Origin: Spirogloea muscicola
Taxonomy: Eukaryota; Streptophyta; Zygnematophyceae; Spirogloeales; Spirogloeaceae
Length of the DNA stretch: 35,539 bases
Assembly: GCA_009602725.1 (NCBI GenBank)
Contig: WELB01000126.1
Location: 377,625 to 413,163 of the forward strand
Direction of reading: 5' to 3'
A model generated the notes under the pieces. That model was not told the origin of the DNA and ran no database searches. It was given only the letters and a program-made list of their open reading frames with translations. A program made the translations under genes and the position numbers. Shown one piece after another: positions 9,315 through 19,792 of this stretch; within the stretch, counting starts at the first letter, position 1; each line of letters starts with the position of its first letter.

Positions 9315-10967
9315 ATGCTCCTCGCAGCCTCCGCCACCGTGCCCGCCGCCCTCGCCGCCGCGCCCGCCGCCCGCCTGCGCCGCGCGCTCTCGCTCCGCCA
9401 CCCCCGCCGCATCGCCTGCCGCCTCCGCCGCATCGCCGCGCCCGCCGCAAGCATGGCGGCCCCCGCCGACTCCATCAAGGGCTGGTACTACGAGCGCAAG
9501 GGCGACCCGCTGGAGGTGCTCCAGTTCGGCGACCTGCCCGCGCCCAGCCCGGGCCCCCAGCAGGTGCTGGTGGCGGTCAAGGCCGCGGGGCTCAACCCCG
9601 TCGACAAGATGGTCATCACCGGCTTCCTCGGCGGCGACGCACCGTTTCCCGTGAGCCTTGCCGCCTTCGTGCTCGGGTTCCATCGCACGTACCGTCCACA
9701 ACTAGCGAGGGGCGTCCTCGTCCGACATACACGAACCAGCTGGAATTGGATGCATTGTGACCAATACGCCGTAATGAGTGCTGCTTCGCCCGGAGACGCT
9801 TGTGGTGATAAAGCCACTGCTAGCTGGTTGAAGCGGCCACATTACGGCACGTTACCTTTGTGGTTGACTGATCCCTCCTTTTCGGTTGGGCTGTCGAGTC
9901 TCAGAGGACGCCTGGGTGGGAGCTTGCTGGCGTCGTCAAGGAGGTGGGTGATGGCGTGACGAAGTTCAAGCCTGGTGACGAAGTCTACGGCTGGGACGGG
10001 ATGATCACGAATGGCAGCTTGGCGGAGCTTGCACTCATTTCGGAAGCTGCATTGGCCCCCAAGCCCTCGAACTTGTCATTTGTGGAAGCTGTGGCTGTGC
10101 CTGTGGGCACAATGACGGCCCTGCAAGTGCTTCGAGCCGCTGATCTGAAGGAAGGCCAGAAGGTCTTCATCAGTGCTGGTGCCGGTGGTGTTGGCTCCAT
10201 TGCTATCCAGGTCCACGCCTACATGCTTTCGCCTCCTGGGTGTAGCTGGCATGACCAGTAATTAGTGTCTTAGAGTCCAGGCCCAAAGTATGTCTTCTGA
10301 GGTGATTGACGGACCAGCTGTGCTTTATAGTTGGTCGTTTAGTGCCGTGTTGGGGCGGCGTTGCTTACTTACCGTGCATGCTAGCCTGTGCAGTTGGCCA
10401 AGGTGGTCTTCAAGGCCGGTGAGGTTGCCACGAGCGCCAGCGCGCCTAAGCACGACCTCCTCAAGAGCCTTGGCGCTGATCGCGTGATTGACTACAAGAC
10501 TGAGAAGGTTGAAGAGGTCCTGTCAGACTATGATCTTGTATTTGACCTCGTAGGTAAGACAGCACACTGGCCTTAATACCTGACCTGTGATCTGGCGATT
10601 AGTTTCAAATCTAATGTATATTTTGTGCCTCATCATCATTGCAGCACTATCCATTACCATTGTACAAGCTGACCCACTGCCAATCGCCACACTTTGTGCA
10701 GGTGAGGCCAGCAAGGGTCTCAAGATCATCAAGGAGGGCGGGAAGGTCTTCACCATCATCGACTTTGGAGCTCCTGAGCCGGTGCAGAAGATTCAGGTCA
10801 GCCTCAAGGGGGACGAACTGGAGAAGATGACGCCGTATTTTGAAAAGGGAGAACTCAAGGTCATTCTGGACCCCACAGGCCCCTACCCTCTAGAGAAGGC
10901 CTCAGATGGCGTCGCTTACCTGCTCAAGGGCCGCGCCACTGGCAAAGTAGTGATCACTATCCCATGA
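9315..10967 (+). CDS. AOR: AOR-type NADPH-dependent alkenal/one (quinone) oxidoreductase, copy 1, with transit peptide
   Basis: A zinc-free medium-chain dehydrogenase/reductase of the plant AOR/quinone oxidoreductase group, expected to reduce reactive alpha,beta-unsaturated carbonyls with NADPH. Exons are 9315-9650, 9905-10210, 10394-10553 and 10702-10967 (stop TGA), all in phase, giving 355 residues. Residues 1-47 are Ala/Arg-rich with few acids, as in plastid or mitochondrial transit peptides. The core begins near IKGWYYERKGDPLEVLQFGD and continues with AGLNPVDKMVITG. Further blocks are ELAGVVKEVGDGV, FKPGDEVYGW and the cofactor loop ISAGAGGVGSIAIQ. The C-terminus has GLKIIKEGGKVFTI and DPTGPYPLEKASDGVAYL, and ends RATGKVVITIP. 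Its tandem paralog is at 12964-14470. A 67-bp duplication of its own 3' end follows the stop. A LINE fragment sits immediately upstream and may affect its promoter. Confidence 0.88.
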
Positions 10968-11058
10968 AGTGCTTTAGTTGTACTGATGTAGCAAGGGCCA
11001 CGCTACTGGCAGAGTTGTTATGACTGTCCCGCGTTGTGATGCTTAGTGGTACCAATGT
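10925..11058 (+). repeat. 67-bp tandem duplication spanning the AOR copy 1 stop codon
   Basis: Unit 10925-10991 covers the last codons (AAGGGCCGCGCCACTGGC ...) plus stop and early 3' UTR. Unit 10992-11058 repeats it as AAGGGCCACGCTACTGGC ... with similar order through TACCAATGTA. The second unit is not part of the reading frame, since the stop precedes it. It is absent after AOR copy 2. Confidence 0.7.
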
Positions 11059-12600
11059 ACCAAATTCTTAATGTGCTGTGTTGGCTGTCTTTGGAAAGTA
11101 CAAGTGAGGATGAGTTGTTAGAAGCAGGCGCTTAACTTCTAGATCTGAGTTTGTGATAGAAGCTGGCTCATTCGCAACAAAAAGTGAAAAATAGATTCTT
11201 GTTATCTCGCTCAGAAGCTCTTCAGAATGATGAGAATGACTAGCTGTTGTCAGAAATTTAGTCGTCACCATGGAGCTATGAGTTGCTTGGTCATGCACAA
11301 CATGGTCACATCTGCTATTGTAGCACATCAGCATGTGAAGTCAGGCACTTATGAGTACTTCAATGACGCGACCAGTAACAGCAGACTAACGTGGGAATAC
11401 ATTAGGATCGTCTGCTGGAACACTCATCTTGAGCTGAAACACTTGCTTGCAAAATGCCTTGGAACATCTGCATATACAAATCCGATAGTGCTGTCCCCTT
11501 ATCACCAGTAAATTGGGCCGCGCTTTCTTTTTTTATCGGTCGTAAAGTAAGGAAATAGGTTACGGGAATACCCGAATGCATGAAGTGGACACCACGTGCT
11601 TGGTAATCATCAAGAACATCACTGTGCACTTATGGACCTCTAAGGGCCGCCTTGCCTGCAGGCGCCGAATGTGGGAAGCACATCAATCTAGCTGCTTTCG
11701 TTTACTATGCACACAAGCCTAGCTATAACGGGTTGGCTTCAAGGACAGCCATAGAGAGCTCGTTAGAGCTGTCAAGAGTTGGCGGTGGCAACTACCTCAG
11801 CCCGGGAATTTCATTAGAAGCACTCATCACAATGGTGGTTCGTGAGGTGGTCGGCGAGCTGTGCTTGTGTATGTACATGGGAATAAGGAGCAGTTCAGTA
11901 CACCGAGGTTCTGTGCACGTGAGCTACCGTCCTGCCTTGGGATCTTGCGCTGCCACGAATGTCGCTAGCCGGTGCAGCATCAGGTCATCATTCCCTAAAG
12001 GCCCTAGGCACTTTCTGATCAGCTTGTGGTGCACGCCACTCCCTGATAAAATTGAAGTGCGTGACTGGAGCACCTTGTTGTGGACACGTCAAGCTTGAGA
12101 GTGGCCTTGGCCATCGGGGGGGGCACGGCAGTCCTGCGTGTGGGCTCAATATTGGTAGCGATTAGCAGTGTGAAAGTCCTGCATTTCAGAGGCTGCACAA
12201 CCTACTGAACAGCGCGGTCGCCATGAAATCCCCGATTGGAGCGAAGGCTGTGGAAAGCCCACAGAATGGTGAACAAGGTCAAAGGGATTGGAAAACGTGG
12301 TGAACATCTCGGCTGCCTGTTCGGTCTACCCCTAGTCAGCAGCCGCAAGCTGGAAATACGGCAATTAATCACATAAGCCCTCCCAGTACAAGGCAATACA
12401 TATCAACACCTTCCAGCTTGGAGAAGGCGGAAATAGCTGCTGGGCTGTCCTTCCCATGCTTAGAGGGGCACGGCAACCTCGGAGGTTCTCTAGCCGTTGA
12501 TGTACATTGACCTCGCTCAATCCGCCCCCTCGGAGACTTATCCACGACTTTACCGTCCGAAGTGCCAACAGCCGCCGGCAGCGGCCCGCACTTGCGGGAG
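10968..12600. other. 3' flank of AOR copy 1; no gene supported
   Basis: Apart from the 67-bp duplication, this region is homologous in patches to 14471-15970 downstream of copy 2. Neither strand shows a conserved continuous reading frame between the two flanks. A short minus-strand match (around 11990-12050 versus 15745-15850) keeps some residues such as DDLML, but it has unrelated stops and I do not call it coding. A G/C-poor inverted hairpin-module relic occurs around 12225-12285. Confidence 0.4.
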
Positions 12601-12963
12601 GTGAGGTCAGCGGCTCCCGGCACGGACGTCAGCAGGTCGCCCCGGTACCACTTGGCACGCGCAGCGGCGCTCCCGCTACCGGCTGGAGCGGCCCCGGGCG
12701 CGGCGCGCTGCGGTAGCGGCGGGGCGGGTTAGCGACGAATAGCCGGGAACGGGCTGACGGGGCGGGGGGCCCTGCTTGCTTCGTTAGCGGGGGGCCTGGA
12801 AGTGATCGCCCTCCCCTCCCGTTCTTCCGTTCTCACTTGGCCGTGATCCCCGCCGCCTCCTCCGCCGCCTCCTCCGCCGCACTGGCCGGCCCGCACCCGC
12901 CGCCGCAGCTCACGGCTCTTGGCCGCCACAGATTCCCGCCCCCGCGCCGCCACCGCCGCGAGC

Positions 12964-14470
12964 ATGGCGGCCGCCGCCGGCTCCATCAAGGGCTGGTACT
13001 ACGAGCGCAGCGGCGACCCGCTGGAGGTGCTCCAGTTCGGCGACCTGCCGGCGCCCAGCCCGGGCCCCAAAGAGGTGCTGGTGGCGGTCAAGGCCGCGGG
13101 GCTCAACCCCGTCGACAAAAAGATCATCACAGGCTACCTCGGCGGCGACGTGCCATTCCCCGTGAGCCTTGCCGGCTCCGTGCGCGAGCTACTACCGTCG
13201 TGGTGCTTGTTGTACACCAACTCGCGAAGCACGTCCTCGTCCGCCATGCTGGAACCAGCTGAAAGTGGTTCGATGCGATCAATGCACCTATCTGGTTGAC
13301 GGTCTGGTTGACCGCTTGTGATCGAAGAGCAAGTGCTGGCTGGCTCACGCGGCTAAGTCACTGCACATTGTCACTGACTCCTCATCTTCGACTGAGCTGT
13401 CGGACCCCAGAAGACGCCTGGGGTGGAGCTTGCCGGCGTCGTCAAGGAGGTGGGCGACGGTGTGACGAAATTCAGGCCCGGAGACGAAGTTTACGGCTGG
13501 GACTGGCTGTTCGCACATGGCAGCTTGGCGGAGCTTGCAGTCATCCCGGAAGCTTCTTTGGCCCTCAAGCCGGCTAATTTGTCGTTTGTTGAGTCTGTGG
13601 CTGTGCCTGTGGGCACACTTACTTCCCTGCAAGTGTTTCGAGCTGCTGACCTTAAGGAAGGCCAGAAGGTCTTCATAAGTGCTGGTGCTGGTGGTGTCGG
13701 CTCCATTGCTATCCAGGTCCCTGCCTGCACTCTTGAGCTTTGTTTGCAGTCGTTGCCCTGGCCAGTGACCTGAACGTGACCTGAACGGCTAAGGCACAAC
13801 TTCAATAGAGGAAAGTGATGGAAGCACCACAACGTATTTAGAAGTTGGTCATTGCCGCGTTGGGGCGATGCCCACTTACTCAGAGTGTGCGCTAGCATTG
13901 TGCAGTTGGCCAAGGTGGTCTTCAAGGCCGGTGAGGTTGCCACGAGCGCCAGCGCGCCTAAGCACGACCTCCTCAAGAGCCTTGGCGCTGACCGCGTGAT
14001 TGACTACAAGACTGAGAAGGTTGAAGAGGTCCTGTCAGACTATGATCTTGTTTATGATTGCGTCGGTAAGCCAGCGCACAGTCCTTCAGACCTTACAGCT
14101 ATTGCAGGTTTCCTGAAGTTACTCATTAGCCTCGATTGCATTGCAGCACGTAATCTCTACGATGATACAAGCTGACCCGGTGCTAAGCACCATAATTTGT
14201 GCAGGAGAGCCCACCAAGGGTCTCAAAATTATCAAGGAGGGCGGGAAGGTCTTTACCATCGTCGACACTCGGGCCCCTGAACCGGTGCAGATGGTCCGGG
14301 TCACGCTCAAGGGGGAGGAATTGGAGCAGATGACGCCGTACTTTGAGAAGGGGGAGCTCAAGGTCATACTGGACCCCACAGGCCCTTACCCTCTAGAGAA
14401 GGCCTCAGAAGGCTTGGCATACCTGTTCAAGGGCCGCGCCACGGGCAAAGTCGTCATCACCGTCCCCTAG
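12964..14470 (+). CDS. AOR: AOR-type NADPH-dependent oxidoreductase, copy 2, apparently without transit peptide
   Basis: Tandem paralog of the gene at 9315-10967 with the same four-exon structure: 12964-13161, 13411-13716, 13906-14065 and 14205-14470 (stop TAG). Exons 2, 3 and 4 have exactly the same lengths as in copy 1 (306, 160 and 266 nt). The predicted protein is 309 residues. It starts at the ATG matching the internal Met of copy 1 (MAAAAGSIKGWYYERSGDP); upstream in frame there is a stop at 12844-12846 and no earlier ATG, so the N-terminal leader is absent. Core motifs are kept: AGLNPVDKKIITGYLGG, GDEVYGWDW, ISAGAGGVGSIAIQ, SLGADRVIDYKTEKVEEVL and DPTGPYPLEKASEGLAYL. Exon 3 is almost identical to copy 1, unlike exons 2 and 4. 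Location is inferred to be cytosolic, unless a leader is spliced on from further upstream. Confidence 0.87.
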
Positions 14471-16024
14471 GAGCTCTTCCGTCATCTTCTGCCGTGTCTG
14501 ACCACAAAGGGCTCGAAAGCTGGGTTACTAGAGACATCCTGATACAGCGATTCCACTTCTGCCGTTGGCTGTCTTTGAGAATAACGATAAGAATGACCTG
14601 CTGTAGACACTTTCATTTGGGACCAGGCCAAGCGCTTCTGTCTCTGAAGCTGAGAGAGAACCACCTGCCATATGTGCAATTAAGAATGGCAATCTGCAGT
14701 CTTATGACAGATCCTTGTACCTCGCTCAGAAGTTGTTTAAAAACTATGAAAGATGAGAGGAAGTACCTGCTTGGCGAATTTAAAGTCGTCCTGTACCTTG
14801 TGGTCACTGTTGCTATTGTAACAACGACAAACAACGACAAGTGACGTTTCCTATATTAGTGTATCAACGTTGATAGGGCTCATCTTGTAACAGGAACTTT
14901 TACTAGCTTGGAAGTGTTGCAAAGCATCCGCTTGTACAACATCAACGGCACTGCCCACTTGCTCCAGTTTGAACGTACGGATGAGCGCTTGCAGCACAAA
15001 ATGCTTATAGGGGACACTCATTCACGGGCTGGAGAGAGAAGGCGCGTTTTGCGCATGAAATTGAAAGGGAGGCCAATTCTAGCCTTACCTGTCATGGTAA
15101 CCGGGTAATGATAGTCATTGTTCACATGACTTATACCACCTTAAGCCCACTCGCCTGCAGGCGCCGATCATGGGAAGCACTTAAATATCAGCTGCCCCTT
15201 GTCCCTCGTACGTACACAAGCCCAGCTCAGAGGGTGATCTCAAGGACAGCCATAGTGCCCATGAAAGCTGTTATGGTTGGCTTTTGGCGTGCAAGACATG
15301 AAACTGAGAACAGAGACTCTCTTGGACCTTGCTACACGGTGCATAAGTTGAACAGCCTGTTGAATGCAGGACGTACACACGTTGTTAATTGCTCATTGGT
15401 ACCAGGTTCTGAGCTCACACGCAAGACTGCCGTGCCCAGTCAGATGGCCGAGGCTACTTGTAAGCTGGGCGTGGCCCGACAATGACAATGTGCTAATTCT
15501 TACTCTCTTATAGCCAGAAAGCTGACGCATGCATTAATTACTGGTCAGAGAATCCGAGGCCCTGTAGGAGGGATGAACTGGTGCACGACTGCACCGATGA
15601 GCCACATCTTCTGCACTCGAGGCACATCTCCACTTCACATGCATTACACGCATTGCTTGAGGTAAAGGTAGGTGGCGAGCTGAACTTGTGTGTGTACCAG
15701 GCACATGGCGCAGCTGATTCTTGAGCACGTGAGCATCTGACATGCTCTGAACGTTGCGCTGCCAAGAGACGTGGCTCGCCACTAAAGTCGAGCATCAAGC
15801 CATCATCCTCTGACTGGGCCTCAACTTTGCTGATCACCAGTGCATGTGGTGACCCCCTGTTTTGGGAAACCTGCATGCTTGGAGCACCTCATCAGTGTCA
15901 CGTCCACGCCTAGCTTGCCTGTAGCCTTGTTGACACGGTGGGGCACGGCAGTCCTGCATGTCCTCTTTGTCCAGTCTTTCTGGGCTGGCCATTCAGAAGC
16001 CCCCACCCGCTTTGGACGAGCTCA
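14471..16024. other. 3' flank of AOR copy 2 with LINE tail; no gene supported
   Basis: Homologous in patches to 10968-12160. It contains a subfamily-2 LINE tail at 15040-15112 (inverted). Open frames here are short and not conserved in the other duplicate. Confidence 0.4.
15040..15112 (-). mobile_element. LINE 3'-tail remnant
   Basis: GAAGGCGCG ... GCGCATGAAATTGAAAGGGA and GGCCAATTCTAGCCTTA match the tail of fragment E (24704-24760) closely, in the same inverted orientation. It is absent from the matching place in duplication unit 1. Confidence 0.6.
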
Positions 16025-16192
16025 CTTCATGCAGCTTGTCCATTCTTTTGGGCTGGCCTCTCACATCTTCAGGCCCCTTCGTAGCTGCTTAGCGCTTTTT
16101 AGGCCCCTCCGTCATTTGGCCCCTTCGAACCTTTGTCAGTTCTTTTTCGGGCTGGCTTTTCACAGCCCTTGCCCCCATTGGGAGTGCCACTT
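16025..16192 (+). repeat. Hairpin modules, including a 125-bp copy near-identical to 30004-30129
   Basis: 16068-16192 (CTTCAGGCCCCTTCGTAGCT ... to CCCATTGGGAGTGCC) matches 30004-30129 with about three differences by eye. It includes GGGCTGGCTTTTCACAGCCC, a 6-bp stem hairpin. A second, weaker module (CATTCTTTTGGGCTGGCC) precedes it at 16034. Confidence 0.75.
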
Positions 16193-16290
16193 CTTAATGC
16201 AGCTTCAACACGTGGTCCAGCTACAGTTGGTGCGGCCCACCAACTCCCGGGCCACCCCCCCCTCTCCCCGCCTGCAGCTCCGCGCCCGCC

Positions 16291-16734
16291 ATGGCGGCCC
16301 GCGCCGGCGGCGGCGCGGCGCTGGCCGCCGCGGCGCTGGTCGNCGGCATGGGCGGCGGCACTAGGGCCGCGCTCGCCGACGCGCTCGGCCACCTGCGCGC
16401 CCACCTATTCGCGAGCTGGGGCTCCAAGCTTCCCGGCGGCAGCGGCTTCAAAGGCAGCGGCGACGGCGGCGTCAGCAGCGGCGGCGGCGGCGAGCCAGCG
16501 ACGGCAATGGAGACGCCGCCGACAATGCCGTGCCTGTGGGACAGCAACGAGCTGCCCGACAGCGTGCGCGCGCACCTGCGCACCTTCCATGGCGCCTGGT
16601 GGGCGCCGCCGCGTGCTGGCGATGGCGGTTGGTCCGCGGGGCCGGTCGCCACCGCCGCAGACCCGCCGCCGACCGTGCTGGCCCTCGCCATCGTCCACGT
16701 TGCCGACCCGACTGCCGGTCCGCGCCCACTATGA
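16291..16734 (+). CDS. Putative leader exon or small Ala/Gly-rich protein upstream of the GH5 gene
   Basis: An open frame of 147 codons starts at ATG 16291 in a GCCATGGCG context. It contains an unknown base (N at 16343, within codon 18). The first 25 residues are Ala/Gly-rich and moderately hydrophobic, compatible with a signal anchor. Later text includes HLRAHLFASWGSKLPGG and LWDSNELPDSVRAHL, which I do not recognise. Part of it could be the true first exon of the adjacent glucanase, supplying the secretion signal that the glucanase start at 16875 lacks; an acceptor exists at 16881 (GGCAG|CTG). It could also be an independent or spurious frame in GC-rich DNA. Confidence 0.35.
   Translation: MAARAGGGAALAAAALVXGMGGGTRAALADALGHLRAHLFASWGSKLPGGSGFKGSGDGGVSSGGGGEPATAMETPPTMPCLWDSNELPDSVRAHLRTFHGAWWAPPRAGDGGWSAGPVATAADPPPTVLALAIVHVADPTAGPRPL
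16343..16343. other. Ambiguous base N
   Basis: A single undetermined base in a GC-rich coding-like stretch (CTGGTCGNCGGC). It does not shift the frame. Confidence 0.9.
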
Positions 16735-16874
16735 ATTAGCTTGAATAAATTATGTCCTGTATTAAGCTTCTTCTGACGCCGCCATCCTCCATGTACAAAT
16801 GTCGACGTGCTTGCCTCTGTACTTGGCCACTTAGGCCCTCCATCACTCAATGCACGCTCAAATTCAAATCCTCC

Positions 16875-19792
16875 ATGGCAGCTGCGGAGGCGTGCCCGGC
16901 GCAGCAGGGCGTGGCCGGGCACCACCTGCAGGCGCTCGGCATCGACGCCGCCGCCGGCAGCAACAGCGGCAGCACGTGCCCTGCTGAGCTTTACGTCGCG
17001 CTCAGGACGCCAGATGGGTGTCTGCTAGCGGTCGACGAGGACAGGTCGCTGAGCGCTGTGAAGGTGGCGCCCGGGTCAGCTCTGCATGTCAATGGCAACA
17101 GCGGTTCTGGCAGCCGCGCCGTGCCGGCAGCCGCCACCTTCCTAGCCCGCCGCATTGGCGACGCCCAGGTCGCCACCTACTGCCACCCTCATCCTGCATC
17201 AGTCTCTGACATTAAAAGCTTGATGTCAACTTCTAGCCCCACCGTCTCGTGTTGTGCAACCTTAGCCCTGCACTGCAGTGAGCTGATTGGGTGCCGCCAC
17301 TGGTTCTGCCGCATGGGCACAGGTCCAGCTGCAGTCGGTGGCTAATGGCCACTGGGTGCGAGCGCTCGAGGATGGGTCCATCCGCGCTGATGCTGAGGCG
17401 CCGAGCGGCTGGGAGGCATTCCTGGTCCGGCACGTTGAAGCTGTGCCGCGCATTGCCGGCGCCAATCTCGGAGGTTGGCTCGTCGCCGAGCAGTGGATGG
17501 ACCCCCCCGAGCTCTTTGCTGGCGCCCACCCGGTCTGGCCCGGCCGCCAATGCCAATGCCGCAGCCGTCCCTGCCAGCACTTACTGATACCTGCCGCTGA
17601 CTTGGCACGGCCACCGGCGCTTGTGTCTGACGTGCAGGGCCTGGGCGACGGCACAGTGCTGCACATACGCTCAGCAGTCAACAACAAGTGGCTGTGCGCC
17701 GAGGGCGGCGGCGGGGGGTCACTGGTAGCCAACCGCGACGACCCGCAGGGCTGGGAGACGTTCTACATACAAACAGCAGCAATCGCAGATGTCTGCAGCA
17801 GCAGCGTGCACATCCGCGCCTCCAGTGGTCAATTCTGGACAACAGACGCCAACGGCAAGCTCTTGGCAAGCGCGTAAGCTGCCCCTTCGCACACTCTTGG
17901 GTCTTCTTTGACCCGCTGTGACGACGGCAAGCCCCTGATGTCTCGCCTTGTGTGGCTGCGGGGCTGCTGCCTTTACGGCGGTACCTGACAGGAGGGACGC
18001 TGGCGAGCACGAGACATTTGCAGTGCGGCTGCAAGACACTCAAGACAAGAGCAGTGGTGGCGGAGCAGCGATGCTGAGGGCAAGTAGCGGGGCATGGGTG
18101 CGCGTTGCTGAGGACGGCTCGCTCTCTGCTGATGTCTGGTGCGGCTCCTTGCCAAATTGGCCAACAATTCCGCCTATGCCGGTGTCAGTGGCTCGGTGAA
18201 GTCCACCATTGTTCTGCTTTGTGATTCAACCCCGGCGCAGCCGCTGACCATGGGATTGGCGGTGCGGGGCACAGGGAGGAGGCCCCAGACTGGGGCTCTG
18301 CATGCGAGCTCTTCCTGGACAAGGTCTCGGACATGGGCGGCGAGTGGCAGCTCAGCAAGGGCCTCGGTGCTGCAGAAGCGGCACGCAGGCTCGCCGATCA
18401 CCGCGCATCCTTTGTCACCGAGCAGGATTTTGTTTGGATGGCAGCTAATGGCGTCAATGCAGCACGAATCCCGGTTGGCTACTGGATTGCTGCCGACCCC
18501 CCACCCGGTATGCCGACCGTTTGATCCCAGCTGCAGGTCATGGCCGCCGCATGTTGCAGCCCAATGCTACCATATCAGTGGCCTTGACTAAGATGGCAGC
18601 CGCCGCAATGGCAGAGCCCTTTGTGGCTGGCTCCATGGCGTACCTGGACAAGGCATTCGAGTGGGCTGCCACACATGGTGTGCGCGTTGTTGTCTGCTTG
18701 CATGCGGCACCGGGCTCTCAAAACGGGTGGGAGCACTCGGCGAGCCGCGATGGCATCCCCGAGTGGGGCCGCTCTGGCACAGACCACGTTGCCCGCACCC
18801 TCGACGTCGTCGAGTGGCTCGCTGCCAGGTGCGCCGGGCATCTCGCCTACCTCTCCTTCCTCCTTCCTCCCGTGCACCTTCCTTCTCCAGTCTCGCTGCT
18901 TGCTTTTCTCACAGCTCTTGTCCTCCCTCCTCCTCCGTCCACAGGTATGGGCAACACCCAATGCTGCTGGGCTTGGAGCTAATGAACGAGCCGCGTTCGG
19001 ATGGCGCGCCGCTTGAGACCCTGAAGCAGTATTACCGGGATGGCTATGCTGCCGTACGTCACCACTCGAAGCGCGTCTATGTGCTCATCTCCCCGCGCGT
19101 CTGGGCGCCCGACAGCGACTGGGCGGACTTCATGACCGGTGCGCCTGGGCCGCCGCCCCCTGCATGAGAGTTGCAGCTGGCAAAGGCTGCTGTTCCGTGA
19201 GCTCTGGTCACATACCCTCCTCGTACCCTCATTGACCCCTCAACATCCAACTTTCGCTCCCTCCTGCGTTCAGGCCATGATTATACGAATGTCATCTTTG
19301 ACGTGCACTACTACAACGTGCACGATGCTGCCACGTTTGGTGGGAAGAGCGCCCAGTGGAACATCGAGTATGTAAAGGGTGCACGGCTGGACTACATTCG
19401 GTCGATCGAGAAAGGCACGCGCCTCGTTTGCATAGGTGGGCTGCCCTCCCTCCCAAGCCGGATACATGCCACTGCAGCAGCGCCACCGCAGGGTGCTTAC
19501 TGACACCAAGCAATGGAGGCAACCGGGGGGGGTGGCTGGTGCAGGGGAGTGGTCGAACGCGCTTCTGGGGGAGTGCCAGCCCGACGATGGCGTGTACATG
19601 GCGTTCGGTGAAGCACAGGTGGGTGCCTACACGCAGGCTAGTGCCGGCTGGTTTTTCTGGTCACTACGCCATGGGCAGGGCTGGCAGCCCTGGAGCCTGA
19701 AGGACTGCGTAGAGGCTCAGTGGATCCGGCCGCAGTGGTGGGGATTCAACGGCGGCGCCGCTCCTGGCCAGTGCCGTGCCCCCGGCATGTAG
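16875..19792 (+). CDS. GH5 glucan exo-1,3-beta-glucosidase with N-terminal fascin-like beta-trefoil regions
   Basis: A retaining glycoside hydrolase of the plant/fungal exo-1,3-beta-glucanase group. Exons are 16875-17168, 17323-17532, 17638-17873, 17992-18138, 18275-18507, 18615-18828, 18945-19138, 19274-19435 and 19545-19792 (stop TAG); all phases agree, giving about 645 residues. GANLGGWLVAEQW (about 144-156) is the barrel entry. It is followed by a fascin/DUF7910-like insert (NNKWLCAEGGGGG, RDDPQGWETFYIQ, residues ~170-310), as in plant homologues. Catalytic parts are NAARIPVGYWIA, CLHAAPGSQNGWEHSASRDG, ELMNEP (acid/base Glu ~460), FDVHYYNVHD and GEWSNALLGE (nucleophile Glu ~565). A further trefoil-like repeat (VALRTPDGCLLAVDEDRSL) precedes the barrel entry. 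No signal peptide is visible from this start, so the real 5' end may lie in 16291-16734. A LINE-tail-like stretch lies just upstream (16801-16840). Confidence 0.88.

Larger units (their letters stand above)
8655..12160 (+). repeat. Segmental tandem duplication, unit 1 (approximate bounds)
   Basis: Unit 1 carries the first AOR-type gene with flanking DNA, and unit 2 (about 12600-15970) carries the second. Shared flanking marks are GGTAGCGGCGGGGC upstream (8773 and 12711) and CTCGCTCAGAAG (11206 and 14721). Further marks are CTGCAGGCGCCGA (11656 and 15154), AAGGACAGCCATAG (11741 and 15242) and GGGCACGGCAGTCCTGC (12119 and 15942). Copies differ by insertions such as LINE fragment D, present only in unit 1. 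Bounds are set by the outermost matches I can see. Confidence 0.7.
12600..15970 (+). repeat. Segmental tandem duplication, unit 2 (approximate bounds)
   Basis: Counterpart of 8655-12160. It contains AOR copy 2 and a 3' flank that has gained a LINE tail (15040-15112). The promoter-proximal GC-rich block around 12650-12745 corresponds to 8680-8800. Confidence 0.7.

Noticed and set aside
8719-9450. 243-codon minus-strand open frame rich in Arg and Gly
   Set aside because: It is antisense to LINE fragment D and the AOR leader; composition is that of reverse-complemented GC repeats.
11652-12098. 148-codon plus-strand open frame downstream of AOR copy 1
   Set aside because: The homologous flank of copy 2 does not keep this frame, so it is not conserved coding sequence.
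16221-16925. 234-codon minus-strand open frame
   Set aside because: Antisense to the GC-rich leader region, with no motif; it crosses the N.
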